From the NCBI RefSeq assembly GCF_900111275.1, contig NZ_FOGR01000002.1, forward strand, positions 620,001 to 684,000: a stretch of DNA of 64,000 nt, given 5' to 3'. Source of the DNA: Rhizobium sp. NFR03. Lineage in GTDB: Bacteria > Pseudomonadota > Alphaproteobacteria > Rhizobiales > Rhizobiaceae. The first letter of the stretch is position 1; every line of letters begins with the position of its first letter. A model generated the notes under the pieces. It was not told where the DNA came from, made no database searches, and worked only from the letters and a program-made list of their open reading frames with translations. A program made the position numbers and the translations under genes. Shown in pieces: positions 36,328-45,896 of the stretch.

Positions 36328-36957
36328 CTATGGCCGCGACAACAGCAGACGAATGCCTGCCGCGCCGAAGGCAAGCGCAAGGGCACCTTCGACCCACCGC
36401 CTGCAACGCAGATAGGCACGTCCCATCATGCCGGTCGAGAAGACGAGCGCATAGCCCAGGAATACCACGAGGCCGAGGACGGCGCATCCTGCGAGGATCG
36501 CCACCAGCGTCGTGGAGGATGCGTCAGGCCCGAGACCCAGCGTCATGATCGCGATCCATCCGAGGATGGCTTTTGGATTGGTCAGGTGAAGCAGCAGACC
36601 GCGGCGATACAGGTCTATGGGTTTTGCGTCATCAATCGTTCCGGCACTCCGTGAATGCACCGCAAGGGCCGATCGGCCTGCCTTCACAGCAAGGAAAAGC
36701 AGGTAAAGACCACCCGCGATCTTGAGGACGAAAATGGCGCCGGCAAAGGTCGTCAGGACGGTGGAAATGCCCGTGGCGGCCAGCACGGCCCAGAACAGAC
36801 TGCCGGTCATGATGCCCAGCGCCAGAAAGACGGCAGGGGCTCGTCCCTGCTGCATGGCAACGCCCATGATGGCCATGTTGCTTGGGCCGGGGCTGGCGGC
36901 GGCGAGCAGATAGGCGACATAGACGAGACCCAGATGATGAAGCTGCACCATGTTCAC
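36328..36957 (-). CDS. LysE/RhtB-family amino acid exporter
   Basis: Encodes 209 residues with about six hydrophobic segments. The family motif (AAASPGPSNMAIMGVAMQQGR) lies near residue 20. LysE/RhtB proteins export amino acids such as lysine, homoserine or threonine across the inner membrane; substrate here is unknown. GTG 36957 follows AAGGAAA; ATG 36951, two codons in, is an alternative start. It is convergent with the chemoreceptor gene. Confidence 0.85.
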   Translation of the reverse strand: MNMVQLHHLGLVYVAYLLAAASPGPSNMAIMGVAMQQGRAPAVFLALGIMTGSLFWAVLAATGISTVLTTFAGAIFVLKIAGGLYLLFLAVKAGRSALAVHSRSAGTIDDAKPIDLYRRGLLLHLTNPKAILGWIAIMTLGLGPDASSTTLVAILAGCAVLGLVVFLGYALVFSTGMMGRAYLRCRRWVEGALALAFGAAGIRLLLSRP

Positions 36958-37055
36958 GGGAGGTTTCCTTCAAGGTCTCTCACCGAATGACTGGGAGAGC
37001 CGATTTCGCAGACGATCGAGAGAGGTTCTCGTTTAGCAGTTTCACGCCCGCGAAC

Positions 37056-37874
37056 TTACCCCACAGCAAACGCCGCCCGCTCATCCCGTTCCCGCTGGAT
37101 CTGCTGGCGGCGGGAGACAATGGAGGCGATGAGGACGCCGGTGGCGACGATGCCGATGAGGATGGTGCAGGCGGCGTTGATCTCGGGCGTCACGCCGAGG
37201 CGCACCTGGCTGTAGATCTTCATCGGCAGGGTGGTCGCGCCGGGGCCGGAGGTGAAGCTGGAGATCACGAGATCGTCGAGCGACAGGGTGAAGGCAAGAA
37301 CCCAACCGGAGAAGACGGCGGGTGCGATGACCGGCAGCGTCACCTGAAAGAACGTCGCGGTGGGCGTTGCGCCGAGGTCGAGAGCTGCTTCCTCGATCGA
37401 CCGGTCGAAGCTTGCCAGCCGCGACTGGATGACGACGGCGACGAAGCACATGGTGAAGGTGATGTGCGCGATCGTCAGCGTCCAGAAGCCGCGATCAAAG
37501 CCAATCGCGACGAACAGCAGCAGCATCGACAGGCCCGTGATCACCTCGGGCATGACGAGCGGTGCATAGATCATGCCTGAGAACAGCACCCGTCCGTGAA
37601 AGCGCTGGTAGCGCGTCATGGCGAGAGCCGCGAGCGTGCCGAGCACGGTTGCGACCGTGGCCGAGAGGAGGCCGACGCGCACCGTGACCCAGGCGGCATC
37701 CATCAGCGCCTGATTGCGGAAAAGCTGCCCGTACCACTGCGTGGAAAATCCGGCCCAGACGGTAACGAGCTTCGAGGCATTGAACGAGAAGATCACCAGA
37801 AGCACGATTGGCAGATAGAGGAAGGCGAAGCCGATGACGATGGAGGCGATGTTGAAGCGGGACCAGCGGTTCAT
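37056..37874 (-). CDS. potI: Putrescine/spermidine ABC transporter permease PotI
   Basis: Encodes 272 residues with about six membrane helices (PotI/PotC type). The EAA loop (SIEEAALDLGATPTATFFQV) near residue 170 contacts PotG. The opening NRWSRFNIASIVIGFAFLYL fits PotI. ATG 37874 begins 2 bp after the potH stop, so the two are co-translated. It is the last gene of potFGHI. Confidence 0.92.
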   Translation of the reverse strand: MNRWSRFNIASIVIGFAFLYLPIVLLVIFSFNASKLVTVWAGFSTQWYGQLFRNQALMDAAWVTVRVGLLSATVATVLGTLAALAMTRYQRFHGRVLFSGMIYAPLVMPEVITGLSMLLLFVAIGFDRGFWTLTIAHITFTMCFVAVVIQSRLASFDRSIEEAALDLGATPTATFFQVTLPVIAPAVFSGWVLAFTLSLDDLVISSFTSGPGATTLPMKIYSQVRLGVTPEINAACTILIGIVATGVLIASIVSRRQQIQRERDERAAFAVG

Positions 37875-37876
37875 GG

Positions 37877-38788
37877 CTATCGGCCCTCGCGATCGAGGCG
37901 CGACTGCGCATTCTGGAAGAACATGATCGGCACCACGAGGATCATCAGCAGAATGGCGGCGACGGCCGAGGAGACGGGCCAGTCCCGGTTGGCGTTGAAC
38001 TCGTTCCAGAGCGTCTTGCCGATCATCAGCGTCTCCGAGCCACCGAGCAGATCGGGAATGACGAACTCGCCGACGGCGGGAATGAAGACCAGCAGGCAGC
38101 CGGCGACAACGCCCGGAAGCGACAGCGGGAACGTGATGCGCCAGAAAGCCGATATCGGCGTGCAACCGAGATCCTGTGCCGCTTCCGTCAGGCTGTGGTC
38201 CATCTTTTCCAGCGCCGAATAGAGCGGCAGCACCATGAAGGGCAGGTAGGAATAGACGATGCCGATATAGATCGCTGTGTTGGTGTTGAGAATGATCAGG
38301 GGCTGGCTGATGATCCCGGTCGACAGAAGAAGCTGGTTGAGCAGACCTTCCGGCTTGAGGATAGCGATCCAGGCATAGACGCGGATGAGGAAGCTTGTCC
38401 AGAACGGCAGGATGACCAGCATCAGCAGCGTCGGGCGCAGGGTCGCAGGCGCTCTCGCCATGCCATAGGCGATGGGATAGGCGATGAGCAATGTCAGTGC
38501 TGTCGAGATCAGGGCGATGGTCAGGCTGGAGATGTAGGCGTTCGTATAGAGCGCATCCTCCGTCAGCCAGACATAGTTGTCGAAAGAAAATTGCCTGACA
38601 TTGTCGATGAAGCCGGAAAGACCGTCCGCCCAGGCGAAGACGGGGAGGTACGGAGGCATGGCGACAGCGGCTTCCGAAAGCGAGATCCGCAGCACGATGA
38701 CGAACGGAATGAGGAAGAAGACCAGTAGCCATGCATAGGGGATGATGATCACGAGACGATTGACGATGGCGGGGAGCAGCCTGTTCAT
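37877..38788 (-). CDS. potH: Putrescine/spermidine ABC transporter permease PotH
   Basis: Encodes 303 residues, PotH/PotB-type permease with six helices. LVFFLIPFVIVLRISLSEA near the N-terminus and the EAA loop (SLTEAAQDLGCTPISAFWRI) near residue 205 are recognisable. It pairs with PotI to form the membrane channel. It starts 4 bp after potG. Confidence 0.93.
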   Translation of the reverse strand: MNRLLPAIVNRLVIIIPYAWLLVFFLIPFVIVLRISLSEAAVAMPPYLPVFAWADGLSGFIDNVRQFSFDNYVWLTEDALYTNAYISSLTIALISTALTLLIAYPIAYGMARAPATLRPTLLMLVILPFWTSFLIRVYAWIAILKPEGLLNQLLLSTGIISQPLIILNTNTAIYIGIVYSYLPFMVLPLYSALEKMDHSLTEAAQDLGCTPISAFWRITFPLSLPGVVAGCLLVFIPAVGEFVIPDLLGGSETLMIGKTLWNEFNANRDWPVSSAVAAILLMILVVPIMFFQNAQSRLDREGR

Positions 38789-38792
38789 TGGC

Positions 38793-39935
38793 TCAATCCT
38801 TCAGCACGACGCCGGCATCCCGGTCGAACGAGATCCAGACTTTCTGGTCGTAGCCGAGCGGATCCTCGACCGCGCGTACCGCATTCAGCGATGATGCCTT
38901 GACGACTTTGCCGCTGTTCAGCTTGACGTGGTAGACGGTCATATCGCCGAGATAGGCGATATCCCAAAGCTCGCCCTCGGCCGCGTTCACGGCGTTTCCG
39001 GTCGGCATCTGGCGACCAACACGGATCTTTTCAGGACGAATGGCGAAGCCTGCCTTGGCGCCTTCGCCCGGATGCGCGCTGCTGGCGGCCTCGATGGCAA
39101 AGCCCGCATCTGCCTCGATGCGGATTTCGGAGGCCTGCGCCCGCGAAACCGTGCCGTCGAAAATGTTCACGTCGCCGATGAAGTCGGCCACGAAGCGCGA
39201 GTTTGGCGCCTCGTAGATTTCGGCGGGCGTTGCCACCTGAACGACCTTGCCATGCGCCATGACGGCGATGCGGTCGGCCATGGTCATCGCCTCTTCCTGG
39301 TCGTGCGTCACGACGACGAAGGTGAGGCCGAGATCCTGCTGCAGGTCCATCAACTCGAACTGGGTTTCCTCGCGCAGCTTCTTGTCGAGCGCGCCGAGCG
39401 GTTCGTCGAGCAGCAATACCTTCGGCTGCTTGGCGAGCGACCGGGCGAGTGCCACGCGCTGGCGCTGCCCGCCGGAGAGCTGGTGCGGCTTGCGCTTGGC
39501 GAACTGCTCCATCTTCACGAGCTTCAGCATCTGCGTCACGCGTTCGGCGATGGCCGGCTTCGGCATGCCATCCTGCTTCAGCCCGAAGGCGATGTTGGCC
39601 TCCACCGTCATATGCGGAAACAGGGCATAGGACTGGAACATCATGTTGACGGGACGGCGGTAGGGCGGAATGCCCGCAAGGTTCTGCCCGTCGAGAATGA
39701 TCTCGCCCGAGGTCGGCTGTTCGAAACCGGCAAGCATGCGCAGCAGCGTCGATTTTCCGCAGCCGGACGCGCCGAGGAGTGCATGGAATTCGCGCGTGTA
39801 GATATCGAGCGAGAGATCGTCGACCGCGACGAAATCGCCGAAGCGCTTTGTGACGTTACGAAAGGAGATGAAGGGTTTGGACGAGGGGTCTGTCCAGGGA
39901 GAAAAGGAGCGGCGAATGCTGCCAAGAGACTTCAT
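38793..39935 (-). CDS. potG: Putrescine/spermidine ABC transporter ATPase PotG
   Basis: Encodes 380 residues. Walker A is GASGCGKST, signature LSGGQRQRVALAR, Walker B VLLLDEPLGALD, followed by a C-terminal TOBE domain from about 290. The N-terminal 25 residues precede the ABC fold. It energises PotHI. It follows potF after a 103-bp gap with a stem-loop. Confidence 0.93.
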   Translation of the reverse strand: MKSLGSIRRSFSPWTDPSSKPFISFRNVTKRFGDFVAVDDLSLDIYTREFHALLGASGCGKSTLLRMLAGFEQPTSGEIILDGQNLAGIPPYRRPVNMMFQSYALFPHMTVEANIAFGLKQDGMPKPAIAERVTQMLKLVKMEQFAKRKPHQLSGGQRQRVALARSLAKQPKVLLLDEPLGALDKKLREETQFELMDLQQDLGLTFVVVTHDQEEAMTMADRIAVMAHGKVVQVATPAEIYEAPNSRFVADFIGDVNIFDGTVSRAQASEIRIEADAGFAIEAASSAHPGEGAKAGFAIRPEKIRVGRQMPTGNAVNAAEGELWDIAYLGDMTVYHVKLNSGKVVKASSLNAVRAVEDPLGYDQKVWISFDRDAGVVLKD

Positions 39936-39997
39936 GAAAGGGTTCCCGATAGGCCGCAGGGCCGGATGAGATGAAGAGAGGACGCCGCAGGATGGAA

Positions 39998-40027
39998 AAT
40001 GCCCGGAACTGACGAGAACCGGGCATT
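39998..40027 (-). terminator. Stem-loop between potF and potG
   Basis: AATGCCCGG (39998-40006) and CCGGGCATT (40019-40027) form a perfect 9-bp stem with a 12-nt loop, 11 bp after the potF stop. On the coding strand it is followed by TTCC only. Like the aglE-aglF stem, it is suited to stabilise the binding-protein mRNA. Confidence 0.7.
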
Positions 40028-40038
40028 GAGGTCGGGAC

Positions 40039-41145
40039 TTACTGGCCGGTCAGGACCCGAGTCCAGAGGCGTGTCGCCACGCGTTGCGTTTTCGGGTCCC
40101 ATGGGGAGATGGTGTAGAGCTTGGCCATCGTCGCCTCGTCCGGGTAGACGGCGGGATCTTCGAGCACCTCCTTGGACACGAACTGCTGCGATGCCTTGTT
40201 GCCGTTGGCGTAGAAGACGTAATCGGACGCCTTCGCGATGACCTCCGGCTTCATCATGTAGTTGATGAAGGCATGGGCTTCTTCCACATGCGGCGCATCG
40301 GCCGGGATTGCCATCATGTCGAACCACATCTGCGCGCCTTGCGACGGGATGGAGTAGTTCACCTCCACGCCGGCCTTGGCTTCCTCTGCGCGCGAGCGCG
40401 CTTGCAGCAGGTCGCCGGAATAGCCGAAGGCAACGCAGATGTCGCCATTGGCCAGCGCATTGATATATTCGGACGAATGGAACTTGCGGATGAACGGGCG
40501 CGCCTTCAGCATCAGCTCGCCAGCCTTTTCGAGATCCGCCGGGTCGTGGCTGTCGGGGTTGAGCCCGAGATAGGTAAGGGCTGCCGGGAGCACGTCCTTC
40601 GGCGCGTCGAGCACGTAGATGCCGCAATCCTTGAACTTCGCGGCGATCGCCGGGTCGAACAGGACCTCAAGGCCGGGACGGGCGTCGGAGCCGAGGATTT
40701 CCTTGGCCTTGGCGACGTTGTAGCCGATGCCGTTGGTGCCCCACATGTAATCGACGGCATATTCGTTGCCGGGGTCGTAACGGGCGGTGCGCTGCATCAC
40801 CATATCCCACATATTGGCGATGTTCGGCAGCTTCGACTTGTCGAGCTTCTGGAAAACGCCAGCCTTGATCTGGCGCTGGAGGAAGTCTGCCGTGGGCACC
40901 ACGACGTCATAGCCGGTGCCTCCCGCCAGAAGCTTCGTCTCCACGATTTCGTTGGAATCGAAGACGTCGTAGACGACCTTGATGCCGGTTTCCTTCGTAA
41001 AGTCTTCAAGGATGCTGGCATCGATATAGTCGGACCAGTTGTAGACATTGACGACGCGCTCCTGCGCGCTCGCAAACCCTGCCGATCCGGTCAGGGCAAG
41101 GCCAGTGATCAGGCCAGTGACGAGGCGGACGATCTTCAACGACAT
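40039..41145 (-). CDS. potF: Putrescine-binding periplasmic protein PotF
   Basis: Encodes 368 residues of the PotD/PotF family. A signal peptide (LKIVRLVTGLITGLALTGSA, cut near ASA) precedes VVNVYNWSDYIDASILEDF, the typical start of mature PotD/F. ATG 41145 is chosen over the codon at 41169 because AAGGGGAA lies just before it. First gene of potFGHI; the nearby puuA-puuB pair supports putrescine as substrate. Confidence 0.92.
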   Translation of the reverse strand: MSLKIVRLVTGLITGLALTGSAGFASAQERVVNVYNWSDYIDASILEDFTKETGIKVVYDVFDSNEIVETKLLAGGTGYDVVVPTADFLQRQIKAGVFQKLDKSKLPNIANMWDMVMQRTARYDPGNEYAVDYMWGTNGIGYNVAKAKEILGSDARPGLEVLFDPAIAAKFKDCGIYVLDAPKDVLPAALTYLGLNPDSHDPADLEKAGELMLKARPFIRKFHSSEYINALANGDICVAFGYSGDLLQARSRAEEAKAGVEVNYSIPSQGAQMWFDMMAIPADAPHVEEAHAFINYMMKPEVIAKASDYVFYANGNKASQQFVSKEVLEDPAVYPDEATMAKLYTISPWDPKTQRVATRLWTRVLTGQ

Positions 41146-41291
41146 GCTATTCCCCTTTATTGTTCGCAACCGTGATTGCGTAAAGAAAGGTTAAGCAGCT
41201 TTCCCACGAAGCTCAAGGGCTTTCGCACCTGCAAACAACGCTCTTGAAAGACATCCACGGGCGTCGTTCGCGGATGCCGCCGGCGTTGCAT

Positions 41292-42701
41292 TCACTGGAA
41301 GTCGAAGACGCTCAGCCCTGTCACCATCTCATCGAGTCCGAGGGGACGTGTCACGGGCGGTTCGGCCCGCGCAAGACAGCCCTGACGCTCGCAGAGGCGA
41401 CAGGCGGTGCCTGCGGCAAGCGGTGGTGCAGGCACGGCGGCATAGGCCGTCTCCCCGGCTTGCGCCGCCTCGCAGCCGAGAAGAAGCGCGGTGCGCCGGA
41501 CACGTTCGTTGAAACCCGAGCGCGGCCCGTCCGTCGTGCGGGCGACGAGCAGAAAGCTGGCGCCGGCCGGCATGTCGGCGCGCTCCACGAGGATCTGCCC
41601 CGGTTGGGCAAAGGTCGCATGCACGTTCAGCTTGACGCATCCGCCGCCGAAGGCCCGATGCGGAAAGCCGGTGGCGCCACGCGCGCGCAGCCGGTTGCCG
41701 GCATGGTCGATCTCCATGAGGAAGAAGGGAGGCCCGAGCGCGCCGACCCGCTGCAACGTCACCATGCGGCTCGCTGCCTGCTCGAAGCTCACCCGCATGC
41801 GCACACGCACGAGGTCGATATCGAACTGCACGCGCCGACAGATGTCGATGAAGGTGCCGTAAGGCATCATCAGCGCCAGCGCCGCATAACGGGCAAGCTC
41901 GAAGCGGGCGATGCGCCGCGCCTCGCCGGAGGTGAGCGGCAAAGCCGCCAGCTCTTCGGCGAGCGCATCCGGCATCGCGAAATGCGCGGCCTCCATGGCG
42001 ATCTCGCAGAGCTGGTCTTCGGACGAGAGACGTTCGGACAGGAACAGCCGCAGCGAATGGCGATCGAACCGTCGCCGAAGATCCGGCATGACGTGGATCG
42101 GCAGCGTGCGCACGACCAGTCCATGGTCGCGTCGCAGCCAGTCTTTCAGCGCCGCCTGCAGGTCTTCCCCGGGCGCAAGCCGCTGATGGAACGCCTCGGC
42201 CGCCGCATCGAGCCGCGCGAAATGATAGGGCCGGTTCTCGAAGATCTCGCGCACTTCATCCATCGGCAGGCGGGCGCCGCTGAGGGCTGCGGCCTGATCC
42301 TGACCAGACAGAAGGCTGGTCAGGTCCTTCAACCGGGAGCCCTGCTCCTGATAGGCCCGGTAGAGCTTGATCAGCCCCATGGCCGCATTCGGCGCCGCTT
42401 CCGCGATTTCGATCAACTCCTGATCGCCCGGCAGCTCTCTGGACAGAAGCGGATCGGCAAACACGGCGCGCAACTCACCCAGGCTGTCGGATGCGTGCCC
42501 GCGCAGCTCGGCCAGGTCTATCTGGTAGACCGAGGCTAGCTTCAGGAGCAGCTGCACCGTCAGCGGGCGCTGATTGCGCTCGATCAGGTTGAGATAGGAT
42601 GGCGAGATCCCGAGCGCCTCCGCCATTGCCGTCTGCGTCAGCGACAGCCCGTTGCGGATACGGCGGACACGCGGTCCTGCAAAGATCTTGTTCTCGCTCA
42701 T
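41292..42701 (-). CDS. XRE regulator of the short-chain fatty acid (ScfR/RamB) family
   Basis: Encodes 469 residues. An XRE helix-turn-helix lies at about 10-65 (RIRNGLSLTQTAMAEALGIS, PSYLNLIERNQRPLT), then a long central region with an ImmA/IrrE-like part, and a C-terminal ScfR-type domain with a CRLCERQGC cysteine motif near residue 440. Relatives (RamB, PrpR/ScfR) control acetate, propionate and glyoxylate genes in response to short acyl-CoA. ATG 42701 puts the HTH at the N-terminus. TTTACA inverted repeats lie upstream, and acetoacetyl-CoA synthetase is close by. Confidence 0.83.
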   Translation of the reverse strand: MSENKIFAGPRVRRIRNGLSLTQTAMAEALGISPSYLNLIERNQRPLTVQLLLKLASVYQIDLAELRGHASDSLGELRAVFADPLLSRELPGDQELIEIAEAAPNAAMGLIKLYRAYQEQGSRLKDLTSLLSGQDQAAALSGARLPMDEVREIFENRPYHFARLDAAAEAFHQRLAPGEDLQAALKDWLRRDHGLVVRTLPIHVMPDLRRRFDRHSLRLFLSERLSSEDQLCEIAMEAAHFAMPDALAEELAALPLTSGEARRIARFELARYAALALMMPYGTFIDICRRVQFDIDLVRVRMRVSFEQAASRMVTLQRVGALGPPFFLMEIDHAGNRLRARGATGFPHRAFGGGCVKLNVHATFAQPGQILVERADMPAGASFLLVARTTDGPRSGFNERVRRTALLLGCEAAQAGETAYAAVPAPPLAAGTACRLCERQGCLARAEPPVTRPLGLDEMVTGLSVFDFQ

Positions 42702-42742
42702 GACAAAATTTACACCGCGCCGGAAGGTTCGCTGTTTGACAG

Positions 42743-42777
42743 TCTTTACAATATTACAGACCCATGATGTAAAAGAC
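42743..42777. promoter_or_regulatory. TTTACA inverted repeat upstream of the XRE regulator
   Basis: TCTTTACA (42743-42750) faces TGTAAAAGA (42768-42776) across 17 bp. Further TTTACA/TGTAAA boxes lie at 42709-42714 and 42842-42847. The cluster is 8-150 bp upstream of the regulator start and could be its autoregulatory operator, shared with the plus-strand small ORFs. Confidence 0.5.
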
Positions 42778-42915
42778 AAGACAGCATAACCTCTTTCGCC
42801 GTCGCAATGCTCTGAAAGAATTGGAAAAAATTTGATGGTTCTGTAAATCTCTCTGCATGGATCACGCTGGACAAAGGCACTGTTCCCCAAGTGATCGATA
42901 CGAGAGGAGGATCTC

Positions 42916-43011
42916 ATGACGAAATTTGACACGACGATGCTTTCCGCCATGGCCGGCGGCTTCGACAGGATCGTGCGGACCATTCGGGTGGAGGGTGTGG
43001 CGCGCCCTTGA
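42916..43011 (+). CDS. Very small ORF (31 codons) with strong ribosome site
   Basis: ATG 42916 is preceded by GAGAGGAGGATCTC, one of the strongest Shine-Dalgarno sites in the window, 5 nt away. The product (MTKFDTTMLSAMAGGFDRIV ... ending GVARP) has no family I recognise. Two hairpins follow (43031-43044, 43054-43075) before the next small gene. It may be a small protein or a leader peptide. Support is ribosome site and context only. Confidence 0.4.
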   Translation: MTKFDTTMLSAMAGGFDRIVRTIRVEGVARP

Positions 43012-43030
43012 GGCTCTGTCGCCCTTCGCT

Positions 43031-43075
43031 CGGCACGGGTGCCGAACGGCGCGAGCCGCCTCCGCATGGGCGGCT
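43031..43075 (+). promoter_or_regulatory. Tandem hairpins between the 31-codon ORF and the 79-residue gene
   Basis: CGGCAC-GG-GTGCCG (43031-43044) is followed by AGCCGCC (43054-43060) / GGCGGCT (43069-43075) with an 8-nt loop. The first begins 19 bp after the small ORF's stop. This could be an attenuator or a terminator of the small ORF. Confidence 0.4.
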
Positions 43076-43146
43076 AGATCCCGGCAATCTCATGCCTTCG
43101 AAAACACAACTTCAGAACGACCATTCTCAAAGAGAGGACGACGACA

Positions 43147-43386
43147 ATGACGATCCAGACCCGCGTCAAGGAACGCGCAGACGAACAGGCATCCAGCATG
43201 ACGACCGACCAGCAGGCCGCGATCCGCATGGTCGCCAACGATCTGCACCGCCTGAACCACACCATCATGAAGGCCGTCGAGGCAGGCGTTTCGGTCGAGC
43301 TCGTCCGCTCGGCCCGCCATCACGCGGGTGAAGGCAACTGGGGTGACCTGATGATCCCTGTTATCGTTACCCAGGGCCATGGCTGA
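43147..43386 (+). CDS. Small conserved-looking hypothetical protein
   Basis: Encodes 79 residues, no signal peptide or membrane helix. The first half is helical and charged (VKERADEQASSMTTDQQAAI; NDLHRLNHTIMKAVEAGVSV), ending in a hydrophobic strand (MIPVIVTQ). A GAGAGGAC site precedes the ATG and a perfect 13-bp terminator stem follows the stop, so the unit looks genuine. I do not recognise a function. Confidence 0.65.
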   Translation: MTIQTRVKERADEQASSMTTDQQAAIRMVANDLHRLNHTIMKAVEAGVSVELVRSARHHAGEGNWGDLMIPVIVTQGHG

Positions 43387-43405
43387 GACCGCCACCGGCT
43401 GTGAT

Positions 43406-43438
43406 CGAAGGCCCGGCAAGACCTCTGCCGGGCCTTCG
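43406..43438 (+). terminator. Strong 13-bp terminator stem
   Basis: CGAAGGCCCGGCA (43406-43418) and TGCCGGGCCTTCG (43426-43438) form a perfect 13-bp stem with a 7-nt loop, 19 bp after the stop of the 79-residue gene. There is no long T tract. Confidence 0.75.
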
Positions 43439-43617
43439 TCATGCCAAGGCAGTCCTTAACCGCAGCAGTCTCAAGTGGCAGAGCTGTTGTTTCCCACGTG
43501 GGCGCAATTTTGGCGCTATTTCCGGCTGCGGAGCGAAAACAAGAAACGGGGTCCAAGGTCCGTTTACGCTGCGCAATGACGTGTTATAGATCGAGTGCCG
43601 CGTATAAGGGGAACGTC

Positions 43618-45570
<1,953 letters not shown>

Positions 45571-45665
45571 TACGGGTAGGGTGCTTCAGGGCGACCGGGA
45601 TTCTCTGATGACGTCAGTCAAGGGGTCTTTAACGCCGGTCGCAAAGGTGCGTTTTCTGCCTGAAA

Positions 45666-45680
45666 GCCTCTCATAGAGGC
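45666..45680 (+). terminator. Weak hairpin after acsA2
   Basis: GCCTCT-CAT-AGAGGC (45666-45680), 95 bp after the acsA2 stop. Short and lacking a T tract; it may help end acsA2 transcription before the sRNA candidate. Confidence 0.35.
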
Positions 45681-45765
45681 CGCACCGTGTGTTTCAACCA
45701 CGAGATTGCTGGGAGCAGGTGTTAAGTCTTCCTTATCGTCCGCACGGTCATTGTATAATTCTCGC

Positions 45766-45873
45766 AGGTCCATGAGAGACCTTGCGCCGGCAAAGCCGGA
45801 CCTCCGACATGATGTCGAATGTACGTGTTCGAAAGCATTCAACTCGAGGCAGCCGAATGGCTGCCTCCTTTTC
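45766..45873 (+). ncRNA. Candidate small RNA with own promoter and terminator
   Basis: In the gap between convergent acsA2 and the kinase gene, a perfect -10 box TATAAT (45754-45759) precedes three or four consecutive hairpins: CCGGC-AAA-GCCGG (45787-45799), CGACA-TGA-TGTCG (45805-45817), a weak CGAA/TTCG pairing after it, and a terminator GAGGCAGCC-GAAT-GGCTGCCTC followed by CTTTTC (45846-45873). The start at about 45766 is estimated from the -10 box; the -35 is not convincing. No coding frame is credible. It does not serve either neighbour, since the terminator's T run faces plus-strand transcription. Confidence 0.6.
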
Positions 45874-45896
45874 GAGCTCTTGTTTCCGCGCTGAAC

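Noticed and set aside
37056-38732. Possible fused 558-residue transporter protein including potI
   Set aside because: The first half is the wrong frame of potH; potI starts at ATG 37874 just after the potH stop.
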